From Clostridioides sp. ES-S-0054-01 (GTDB lineage: Bacteria > Bacillota > Clostridia > Peptostreptococcales > Peptostreptococcaceae), in the NCBI GenBank assembly GCA_021561035.1, contig CP067346.1:1-64000 (forward strand): a DNA stretch of 64,000 nucleotides, in the 5' to 3' direction. Both the position numbers and the translations under genes were made by a program. Positions 10,722 through 28,564 of the stretch are shown here, one piece after another. The notes beneath the pieces were generated by a model. That model ran no database searches and was not told the origin of the DNA. It saw only the letters and a program-made list of their open reading frames with translations. Positions within the stretch are counted from its first letter, which is position 1; each line of letters starts with the position of its first letter.

Positions 10722-10738
10722 AAAATTAAACAGTAGGT
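10722..10738 (+). other. 16S leader arm of the RNase III processing stalk
   Basis: 17 bases that are the exact reverse complement of 12325-12341 downstream of 16S. The pair loops out the whole 16S RNA for processing. The same arms flank the other two complete 16S genes. Confidence 0.75.
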
Positions 10739-10809
10739 TAATTTATATTAAGAAACAAACCATAAAGCCAGATATTTTGATAACAATAGTATCTGAGCCT
10801 GATAAACTT

Positions 10810-15510
<4,701 letters not shown>

Positions 15511-15712
15511 ATATTTACTTGATGTTCATTCACTAAGATATATGTGTGGCTTTTAGAGTGTTAATTTTATATATTTAAACTTGTCAAAGATTATAGAGTT
15601 TTAATAGTTTTATAAACTAAAAAATCAAATGAAAAAAGTATTGATACAATGAGACAAAGATATTGTTATAATACGTATCTTAGAAAAAGTTAAATTAAAA
15701 TTTAGACAATAA
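15511..15712 (+). other. 23S-5S spacer with internal promoter (rrn1)
   Basis: AT-rich spacer. The first part (to about 15560) can pair with sequence before 23S to form the processing stalk. A TTGATA (15641-15646) and a TATAAT (15667-15672) 20 bases apart precede 5S; the same arrangement recurs at two other 5S genes. Confidence 0.55.
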
Positions 15713-15828
<116 letters not shown>

Positions 15829-15834
15829 TGATGT

Positions 15835-15919
15835 GCAAAGTAGTGGAACTGGCAGACGAACAGGACTTAAAATTCTGCGGGACTTACCTCTCGTACCGGT
15901 TCGATTCCGGTCTGCGGCA
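15835..15919 (+). pseudogene. Decayed tRNA-Leu(TAA)
   Basis: Aligns to the intact tRNA-Leu(TAA) at 18683 over its whole length but has one deletion and several substitutions in the 5' acceptor strand and ATT instead of CCA at the end. The acceptor stem no longer pairs (GCAAAGT against CTGCGGC), while anticodon and T arms survive. Not expected to be a working tRNA. Confidence 0.8.
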
Positions 15920-15925
15920 TTTGAG

Positions 15926-15967
15926 ATGCTTCAAACCCTAATAAATATTGGGTTTGAAGCATTTTTC
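15926..15967 (+). terminator. rrn1 operon terminator
   Basis: 13-bp perfect stem ATGCTTCAAACCC/GGGTTTGAAGCAT (15926-15938 with 15950-15962), 11-base loop, then TTTTT. Confidence 0.88.
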
Positions 15968-15974
15968 ATTTTGT

Positions 15975-16328
15975 ATAGGATTGCAACACCCTCTTCTGGT
16001 AAATGTTCCATCCGTATACTGTAATATGGATTTCCTTTCGGGTAATCTTCCCGTTTCCTGTCCAAGATTGGAATAGTTTCATCAAATGCTTTGACTTGAT
16101 GTTCGCAATCTACATGGTAGCTATCTCTGAATCAGATATAAAGCGATTCCAGATACTCATATCTTCCTCAATGGTCTTACCAGATACAAGTTTTGTCATT
16201 TCTATATGCGGTGCCATTTCTGATGAAGAAAGTGTAGCATTTTCAATATAAACAAGCAAGCTCTTAATAGAAGCCAGTAATTCTGTGGTTCGGTTAATTC
16301 TAAATGATGGCTTTTGGACATAGAACAT
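15975..16328 (-). pseudogene. Frameshifted coding remnant of unknown family
   Basis: On the minus strand an open frame from 16328 (MFYVQKPSFRINRTTELLA...) stops after SDSEIATM near 16110. A second frame then continues without a break in style (CEHQVKAFDETIPILDRKR, then GNPYYSIRMEHLPEEGVAI) to about 15975. The natural reading is one protein of at least 115 residues split by a single frameshift. I do not recognise the family; soluble and charged, no membrane segment. Confidence 0.45.
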
Positions 16329-16453
16329 TGTAGCTTGTCTGCGGAGATAAGATTTTCAACCCTCGTTTCGAAATGTGTTTGCCATGTTCTTAAAAATGTT
16401 CTTTTGAAATTCTTTTTTGTTCTATGTACTGTTTTATATCAATTTTCTTTTCT

Positions 16454-16669
16454 CTATAAATATTTTTTCAATTCCTGATGTTTTTCAAAAGTTTCCAAGG
16501 CTAAGCGTTGTTTTTTATTTAAACGTGCGTGTGAAATTTCCTCTAAAATTCCATTTTCGCGGTTTGTCATTTTATCCCACTGCATTTTAATACTGGCTGC
16601 TACATTCTTTATGAGCCAGTCTCGGTTTTTCTGCAAATATTCATCAAGGGAGTTTGGCTTCATACACAA
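16454..16669 (-). pseudogene. Small helical protein fragment of unknown family
   Basis: 71 residues (MCMKPNSLDEYLQKNRDWLIKNV...), strongly helical and charged, ending HQELKKYL. The frame stays open upstream of the ATG with plausible coding sequence (DVQNVKL), and no good ribosome binding site precedes the ATG, so it looks like the C-terminal part of a longer gene cut by rearrangement. Function not recognised. Confidence 0.35.
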
Positions 16670-16689
16670 CTTTACATTCTGAACATCTT

Positions 16690-16900
16690 GTAGATATGTG
16701 GTGGCTGACAGGGGACAAGATACGGAAACTTATGAGCCGAAAATCACACTACTTATCTACTCAGCAAACAAAAATGCTATGAAGAAAAGCCAGATTACCT
16801 CAAAGTACCAATAGACGAATTTATCAGAGAAATCGAAAAGGAATCATTGTATCTCCTTTACCTCACTAGGTGTTGGGAAAGTCTGACACAATTTGGGTTA
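16690..16900 (+). pseudogene. Short frameshifted coding remnant
   Basis: Plus-strand sequence reads GDKIRKLMSRKSHYLSTQQTKM in one frame and continues after a one-base shift near 16780 as YEEKPDYLKVPIDEFIREIE. The style is protein-coding, but no start, stop or known motif supports a working gene. Confidence 0.3.
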
Positions 16901-17581
16901 TCATACTATATGAGGTCTGAAAAATTCTATTACAAAAGTTACTGCCATAATGGCGAATGGCAAATATTGGGATAAATCATTCATTTTAGAATCTTGGTTA
17001 TAATTTGACTTTACAATTTTTAGTTTTACAATTAATCTAAAGCACAAATAACCAATTATTGTTCCAAGAACATTTGTGAGCAAATCATTAACATTGCTGG
17101 CTCTATATAATGTGAATAGTTGAATAATTTCAATAAACAAAGATAAACCTGTTCCAAGTAAAATCGCGTTTTGAGCACGTTCATATATTCTGCTTATCAT
17201 GGGGCACAAAAATCCTAAAGGGATAAAAAGAAAAATGTTTAGTAAGAAACTCAAACTAAATCCATCACTGAATGGAATTAGTTTGATGTTTGGATTAAAG
17301 AAAGGTTCTCCTAATTGTGATAATTGGCTAAATTAACTAATTGTAGGAATACCAACAATTTTTGTAAATATAAGGCATAAATAGTAGTACATGACCAATG
17401 ATAAGATTGATGTTCGACATTTAGGAGTACTATTGTTCCTTTTAAATATCATTATTAAAAAAATTCCTATTAATATAGCTCCCAAAATAAAAACAGGGTC
17501 GATTTGTAATAAATCTTTAATCTAATCCCAAAACCCAAGTTGAATATTGACACTTGTTTTTGTATTTTGTACAATGTCCAT
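16901..17581 (-). pseudogene. VanZ-like family protein, disrupted by two stop codons
   Basis: Read from ATG 17581 on the minus strand this is a 226-residue membrane protein of the VanZ-like family (PF04892 type). Typical parts are FSLSFLLNIFLFIPLGFL, then LSLFIEIIQLFTLYRASNVNDLLTNVLGTIIGY. The frame is broken by TAG at 17524-17522 and TAA at 17335-17333, with no other frame change. VanZ-like proteins are linked to teicoplanin tolerance in enterococcal transposons, but most chromosomal relatives have no proven role. The two nonsense codons indicate decay. The last 117 residues remain as an open frame from 17254. Confidence 0.78.
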
Positions 17582-17817
17582 ATAAATTTGTCCCACAATC
17601 TCAGATAGATTATTTGATAGTAATTATATCAAAATAAAATATATAAGTCTATAAAGCGTTTCTTAAAAATAAATGAAATTCTTACAATTATAATTAAGTT
17701 GATAAAGTAGAAAAAAGTGTGAGATGTGTAGATTTCTTTAATGAAAAAAGTTGTACAACTAATAGCAGAGATAGCACAATTTCCCTTTCTATGTGGTTTG
17801 TGTGTGTCCGTAGAACT

Positions 17818-18222
<405 letters not shown>

Positions 18223-18279
18223 TTCTAAGAAGAATTGCCTACTGCTTAATTTTGAAAGTTTTTGATAAACTTTATATGT

Positions 18280-18355
18280 AGAGGTGTAGCTCAGTTGGGA
18301 GAGCACTTGCCTTGCAAGCAAGGGGTCAAGAGTTCAACTCTCCTCATCTTCACCA
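18280..18355 (+). pseudogene. Decayed tRNA-Ala(TGC)
   Basis: 76 bases aligned to the intact tRNA-Ala at 20527. Changes in the acceptor stem (AGAGGTG against CATCTTC, giving A·C at position 1) and an A·C in the T stem, with TTCAACT in the T loop, weaken the fold. CCA and the TGC anticodon remain. It lies where the spacer tRNA of the broken operon would be. Residual function cannot be excluded. Confidence 0.65.
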
Positions 18356-18487
18356 TTTAAGAGTATATTACCTAAATCTTTGATTTATATATGTAGTTTT
18401 TAGAGTGCTAACTTTATATGTTTAAACTTATCAAAAAGTATAGATTTTTAATAGTTTTATAAACTAAAAAATCGAATGAAAAAAGTG
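18356..18487 (+). other. Scar of a complete 23S deletion
   Basis: Sequence just after the tRNA-Ala relic matches the spacer after the intact tRNA-Ala (CATTTAAGAGT...CTTTGATTTAT, compare 20601-20636). It then switches directly to sequence that normally follows 23S (ATATATGTAGTTTTTAGAGTG, compare 23836 and 15538). The entire 23S gene has been removed between these points. Confidence 0.8.
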
Positions 18488-18519
18488 TTGACACAATAAG
18501 ATAAAGATGTTATTATAAT
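18488..18519 (+). promoter_or_regulatory. Promoter for 5S-tRNA-16S-tRNA-23S unit (rrn2)
   Basis: TTGACA (18488-18493) and TATAAT (18514-18519) with a 20-base gap; TATTAT at 18511-18516 would give 17. The 16S of rrn2 lacks the TTGAC...TATAGT promoter of rrn1 and rrn3, so this is probably its main promoter. Confidence 0.6.
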
Positions 18520-18560
18520 ACTTGTCTTAGAAAAAAGTTAAATTAAAATTTAGATAATAA

Positions 18561-18676
18561 TCTGGTTATAATAGCAGAGAGGATACACCTGTTCCCATTT
18601 CGAACACAGAAGTTAAGCTCTCTAGCGCTGATGGTACTTGGTGGGAAACTGCCTGGGAGAGTAGGACATAGCCAGG
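18561..18676 (+). rRNA. rrf: 5S ribosomal RNA (survivor of the broken operon)
   Basis: Intact 5S, nearly identical to the rrn1 copy, with CCATTTCGAAC instead of CCATTCCGAAC. It was the last gene of the broken operon and now precedes two tRNAs and the 16S of rrn2. Confidence 0.92.
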
Positions 18677-18682
18677 TAATGT

Positions 18683-18771
18683 GCCGAAGTGGCGGAACTG
18701 GCAGACGCACAGGACTTAAAATCCTGCGGGACTTACCTCTCGTACCGGTTCGATTCCGGTCTTCGGCACCA
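18683..18771 (+). tRNA. tRNA-Leu(TAA)
   Basis: 89 bases with long variable arm, anticodon TAA, encoded CCA. The two copies in the main array (38457, 40293) lack the encoded CCA. Confidence 0.95.
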
Positions 18772-18782
18772 CAAATTATTGT

Positions 18783-18859
18783 GGGCCATTAGCTCAGTTG
18801 GTTAGAGCGCCCGGCTCATAACCGGTAGGTCTGGGGTTCGAGTCCCTGATGGCCCACCA
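18783..18859 (+). tRNA. tRNA-Ile(CAT), lysidine type
   Basis: 77 bases, acceptor GGGCCAT/ATGGCCC, anticodon CAT in loop CTCATAA, CCA encoded. The body (TTAGCTCAGTTGGTTAGAGC) resembles tRNA-Ile2 of Bacillus rather than elongator Met, which is present separately at 39692. It could be labelled tRNA-Met by simple anticodon reading. Confidence 0.8.
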
Positions 18860-18968
18860 CAATAATTTAAAGAACTTTGAAAATTAAACAGTAGGTTAAT
18901 TTATAAACAAGAAACAAACCATAAAGCCAGATATTTTGATAACAATAGTATCTGAGCCTGATAAACTT

Positions 18969-23808
<4,840 letters not shown>

Positions 23809-23935
23809 ATATTTATTTGATGTTCATTAATTAATATATATATGTAGTTTTTAGAGTGTTAACTCTAAAGAAACTAGTGTTACTAGATTCTAAAAACTTA
23901 CTAAAACTTAATAGAAATATTAAGCATAGAGATTA

Positions 23936-24051
<116 letters not shown>

Positions 24052-24106
24052 TAGTCTTTTTTTATTTGTTATAAAAGTTAAGATTAAATAGAATATAAAG
24101 TCAATA

Positions 24107-24135
24107 TTGATTTATAATAAGATAAAATATAGAAT
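24107..24135 (+). promoter_or_regulatory. Candidate promoter of the NiaR-like gene
   Basis: TTGATT (24107-24112), 17 bases, TAGAAT (24130-24135), 45 bases before the start codon. Confidence 0.5.
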
Positions 24136-24179
24136 TATATAGTATAGGTAAAGTTTTTGATTTAGAAAGAAGGTGTAAT

Positions 24180-24689
24180 ATGAACTCTCATGAAAGAAGA
24201 AGTAAATTAATAGATATTTTGAAAGAATCTAAGTGTCCTGTAAAAGGTGGAGTGTTAGCTGAGATATTAAATGTAAGTAGACAAGTAATAGTACAAGATA
24301 TAGCACTTATAAGAGCTAGAGGATTTGAAATAATAGCTACACCTCAAGGATATATAATATATAATCAACCATATTTTACAAAACAAGTAAAATGTAAAAA
24401 CCATAAAAATTCTAAAGAAATTTATGATGAGTTAAAGATTATTGTAGATTTAGGTGGTATTATAAAAGATGTCATTGTAAATCATCCAACATATGGTCAG
24501 ATAACTGCAGAACTTAATATTTATTCTAAAATGGATATAGATAATTTTATGAAGAAGGTTGAGACAAATGAATTTAAACAGTTATCAGTTCTGACAGAAT
24601 GTAGCCATATTCATACAATTGAGGCGCTAAAAGAAGAAACTATAGAGGCTATAATAAAAAAGTTAGAGGACAAAGGAATATTATCATAA
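24180..24689 (+). CDS. NiaR-type transcriptional repressor (HTH + 3H domain)
   Basis: 169 residues. The N-terminal winged helix (about 6-60; SRQVIVQDIALIRARGFEI) is followed by a 3H domain with metal-site histidines H75 (KNHKNSKE), H102 (VNHPTYGQI) and H143/H145 (CSHIHTIEA). This layout is that of NiaR/YrxA, which represses niacin and NAD synthesis or uptake genes when nicotinic acid is present. No target gene lies beside it and it is followed by an MscS channel 11 bases downstream, so its regulon must be elsewhere. Start ATG 24180 after AAGAAGGTG. Confidence 0.82.
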   Translation: MNSHERRSKLIDILKESKCPVKGGVLAEILNVSRQVIVQDIALIRARGFEIIATPQGYIIYNQPYFTKQVKCKNHKNSKEIYDELKIIVDLGGIIKDVIVNHPTYGQITAELNIYSKMDIDNFMKKVETNEFKQLSVLTECSHIHTIEALKEETIEAIIKKLEDKGILS

Positions 24690-24700
24690 GGAGGAGTTAA

Positions 24701-25582
24701 ATGAATTTTTTATCATTGGCTAAGACTGCCTCAACAAATAGTAATATAACTAAGAGAACTTTAGAAAACATGCTCAATAACTTTAGTGATAATATACCAA
24801 ATATTATATATGCAATAATTGTATTTGTAATAGGTATCTATATATCTAAAATAGTAAGAAAGATGGTTTCAAAGTTTCTAATCAAATATGGAATGAGTAA
24901 AGGTGTAAATAATTTTATTGTATATGGAATATATATATCTATGTTGTCTATTATATCATTGATAAGTTTAGGTATTATAGGGATACAAACTACATCAGTT
25001 GTAGCTGTGTTAGGAGCTGCTGGATTTAGTATAGGATTAGCCTTTAAAGAAATATTATCAAATCTAGGTTCAGGTATGATTATTTTATTTTTTAAGCCAT
25101 TTAATATAGGTGATTATATTCAAGGTTCAGGTGTAGAAGGTACAGTTTCTGATATACAGATATTTAGTACTGTTCTTAAAACTCCAGATAATAAAACTAT
25201 AATTATACCCAATTTTCAACTGACAAGTAATAATATAATTAATTACACACATCAGAATAAAAGAAGAATAGATTTTTCATATAATATTTCATATGATAGT
25301 GATATAGATATAGTTAAGTCTATATTAAATGAAATTTTTATAAATGAAAAAAGAATATTGGACGATCCAAAGCCTATTATAGGTTTAAATTCTATAGGAA
25401 ATAATACTTTACAAATAGTTGCTAGACCTTGGGTAAAAACTGATGATTACTGGGATGTATACTTTGATGTAATGGAAAAAGTCAAAAATAAGTTTGATGA
25501 AAATAATATAAAAGTTCCATTTATTCCATCTTCATTATTATTTAATAATACAAGTAATTTAAATACAATAGATAAAAGATAA
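24701..25582 (+). CDS. Small-conductance mechanosensitive channel (MscS family)
   Basis: 293 residues. Three hydrophobic helices (about 30-55, 70-90, 95-125) end in the glycine/alanine-rich pore helix VVAVLGAAGFSIGLAFKEILSNLGSG, followed by the beta-domain motif PFNIGDYI and a C-terminal alpha/beta part. Such channels release solutes on hypo-osmotic shock. Start ATG 24701 is preceded by AAGGAGGAG, and only 11 bases separate it from the NiaR-like gene, so the two share a transcript. Confidence 0.9.
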   Translation: MNFLSLAKTASTNSNITKRTLENMLNNFSDNIPNIIYAIIVFVIGIYISKIVRKMVSKFLIKYGMSKGVNNFIVYGIYISMLSIISLISLGIIGIQTTSVVAVLGAAGFSIGLAFKEILSNLGSGMIILFFKPFNIGDYIQGSGVEGTVSDIQIFSTVLKTPDNKTIIIPNFQLTSNNIINYTHQNKRRIDFSYNISYDSDIDIVKSILNEIFINEKRILDDPKPIIGLNSIGNNTLQIVARPWVKTDDYWDVYFDVMEKVKNKFDENNIKVPFIPSSLLFNNTSNLNTIDKR

Positions 25583-25656
25583 CATCTTAATTAAATAAAA
25601 AATTTGAATTTAATATAAAAAATTAAAGAAATTCTAAAAAAATTTGAATAATAGTA

Positions 25657-25685
25657 TTGAAACATGTTAATATATATAATATAAT
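25657..25685 (+). promoter_or_regulatory. serS promoter
   Basis: TTGAAA (25657-25662), 17-base spacer, TATAAT (25680-25685), upstream of the T-box leader. Confidence 0.65.
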
Positions 25686-25691
25686 GATTAT

Positions 25692-25940
25692 CAAATAAAA
25701 CAATTAGTTAAAAAGCTGTGAAGGAAAATAGTAAAAAACAGATTGTATTCAGAGAATGAGTGGATGGTGAAAACTCATTACAATGGTTTTTGAATCTACT
25801 CTAGAGCTTCTAGTTAAAGCTAGACGTTTACCTACGTTATAGGTCTGAGAGGATTATACATTTTAGTATAGTCAATTAGGGTGGCAACGCGGATAAAAGA
25901 TTTTCGTCCCTTTTATAGGGTAAACGGAGGTCTTTTTTTA
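25692..25940 (+). promoter_or_regulatory. Serine T-box leader with terminator
   Basis: T-box riboswitch that senses uncharged tRNA. The antiterminator motif AGGGTGGCAACGCGG is at 25878-25892; its TGGC complements the GCCA-3' end of both tRNA-Ser genes in this window. The specifier loop GAATCTACTC offers serine codon TCT (25795-25797), readable by the GGA anticodon of tRNA-Ser at 28095. A terminator hairpin (25897-25938) with a run of seven T competes with the antiterminator. Specifier choice is inferred from the loop pattern. Confidence 0.9.
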
Positions 25941-26006
25941 TTTTTCAAATTTGTTTAAACTAAAAGTTTACAGTTATAATATTTGTAAATTAAATTGGAA
26001 TTATAA

Positions 26007-27311
<1,305 letters not shown>

Positions 27312-27388
27312 TTTTATATTAATATTGTATATGTAGAAATATGTTTTAATGTAGAAAATATATTATAAGTAAATAATAAATTAAAAAA

Positions 27389-27429
27389 GCTATGAAATTA
27401 TTATAAATATTAAATTTCATAGTTTTTTT
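27389..27429 (+). terminator. Terminator after serS
   Basis: 10-bp stem CTATGAAATT/AATTTCATAG (27390-27399 with 27413-27422) followed by seven T. Confidence 0.75.
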
Positions 27430-27581
27430 ATGTTAATTCATATAACAGAATTTTCATCATAAAATACTAAATATCTTTATAAAACAACTATTATATAAAT
27501 ATCTAAAAATTATTTTAGAACTAATTTAAAGAAACTATAGCTATATATAGTAATAATTAAATAAACAAAATAAAAATTAAG

Positions 27582-27610
27582 TTGAATTATAAAATGAATT
27601 ATGATAAGAT
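27582..27610 (+). promoter_or_regulatory. Candidate tadA promoter
   Basis: TTGAAT (27582-27587), 17 bases, TAAGAT (27605-27610), 29 bases before the tadA start. Confidence 0.45.
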
Positions 27611-27638
27611 AAGTTTGTTATAAGTTTTGGGAGGAATT

Positions 27639-28094
27639 ATGGAAAGTTCATTTTATATGAAAGAAGCATTGAAAGAAGCATTGAAAGCATATAATAAAAG
27701 AGAAATACCAATAGGTGCTATTATAGTTAAAGATAATCAAATAATAGCTAGAGCTCATAACCTTACAGAAACGTTAAAAGATTCTACAGCTCATGCGGAA
27801 ATTTTAGCGATAAAACAAGCATCAGAAAAATTAGGTGGTTGGAGGTTGACTGATTGTGATTTATATGTTACAATGGAACCTTGCATAATGTGTAGTGGTG
27901 CAATAGTTAATTCTAGAATAAAAAAGCTTATAATAGGGACAAGACATGTAAAAAATTCATATATAGAAAAACAGCATGAGTTCAAATTAGATTATTTTAA
28001 TAATAATAATGTAAAAGTAGCTTTTGATGTTTTGCAAGAAGAATGCTCGATCATATTGCAAGAATTTTTTAAGGCATTAAGAAAAAGAGATTAA
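27639..28094 (+). CDS. tadA: tRNA-specific adenosine deaminase TadA
   Basis: Zinc enzyme that converts A34 to inosine in tRNA-Arg(ACG). 151 residues, usual length. The zinc/catalytic signature is TAHAEILAI (catalytic Glu after His) and the two-cysteine motif MEPCIMCSGAI. I use ATG 27639, after GGGAGGA, not the in-frame TTG at 27627. Its probable substrate is encoded at 42052. The stop codon is followed with no gap by tRNA-Ser(GGA), so the mRNA end is set by tRNA 5' processing if they share a transcript. The tadA-SRP RNA-dnaX order is conserved in Bacillus. Confidence 0.94.
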   Translation: MESSFYMKEALKEALKAYNKREIPIGAIIVKDNQIIARAHNLTETLKDSTAHAEILAIKQASEKLGGWRLTDCDLYVTMEPCIMCSGAIVNSRIKKLIIGTRHVKNSYIEKQHEFKLDYFNNNNVKVAFDVLQEECSIILQEFFKALRKRD

Positions 28095-28186
28095 GGAGAG
28101 ATGGTCGAGTGGTCGAAGGCGCTCGCCTGGAAAGCGAGTATATGGGTAAAACTGTATCGTGGGTTCAAATCCCACTCTCTCCGCCA
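28095..28186 (+). tRNA. tRNA-Ser(GGA)
   Basis: 92 bases, acceptor GGAGAGA/TCTCTCC, long variable arm, anticodon GGA, discriminator G, CCA encoded. Its first base is the base after the tadA stop codon. Confidence 0.95.
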
Positions 28187-28221
28187 GAAACAATAAAAGT
28201 AATTAAATATGGTTGTAATTT

Positions 28222-28488
28222 TGCTGTACTAGATGGGGAGGTAGCGGTGCCCTGTAACCTGCAATCCGCTATAGCAGGATTGAATTCCATCTAAAGGCTT
28301 ATTTTCTGTAGGGCCGCCCTAAATAAGTGGTGTTGATGCTTAGGTCCTGCGCAATGAAAGCTCATGAACCCCGTCAGATCCGGAAGGAAGCAGCGGTAAG
28401 TGATCACTTTTGTGTGCCGTGGGGGTGCCTAAGTTGAGCTAACTGTTTTGGTAACGCCTATGGAATTAAGTCGATAGATGGTGTACAG
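28222..28488 (+). ncRNA. ffs: Signal recognition particle RNA (large Bacillus type)
   Basis: Has both the Alu-like 5' part (GCCCTGTAACCTGCAATCCGC, as in Bacillus scRNA) and the S-domain helix 8 with the Ffh-binding loop (GTCAGATCCGGAAGGAAGCAGC). The 5' and 3' ends can pair to form the long rod. Exact ends are estimated. It works with Ffh in targeting membrane proteins. It lies between tRNA-Ser and dnaX. Confidence 0.93.
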
Positions 28489-28506
28489 CATTTAATATAT
28501 AAAAGA

Positions 28507-28537
28507 CTAATCCCTTAGATAATGAGGGATTTTTTTA
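28507..28537 (+). terminator. SRP RNA terminator
   Basis: Stem AATCCCT/AGGGATT (28509-28515 with 28525-28531) followed by seven T. Confidence 0.75.
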
Positions 28538-28564
28538 TTAATTTTGCTAAAGAGAGGTAAAAAG

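Larger units (their letters stand above)
15968..17817. mobile_element. Degraded foreign insert between rrn1 and a broken rRNA operon
   Basis: About 1.85 kb without any intact gene. It carries at least three interrupted coding remnants plus a vanZ-like pseudogene. The first 900 bases look richer in G+C than the surrounding protein genes. It begins right after the rrn1 terminator and ends inside a truncated 16S. No transposase, integrase, terminal inverted repeats or target duplication is visible, so the element type cannot be named; horizontal origin is inferred. Confidence 0.45.
27312..27638 (+). other. serS-tadA spacer
   Basis: AT-rich, no coding signal. It holds the serS terminator (27389-27429) and a candidate tadA promoter (27582-27610). 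Confidence 0.6.

Noticed and set aside
15968-17817. Search for an insertion sequence or integrase in the foreign insert
   Set aside because: No transposase or recombinase motif, terminal inverted repeat or target duplication could be found by eye, so no element family is named.
28109-28294. 61-codon frame over tRNA-Ser and SRP RNA
   Set aside because: It is a chance frame across two RNA genes.
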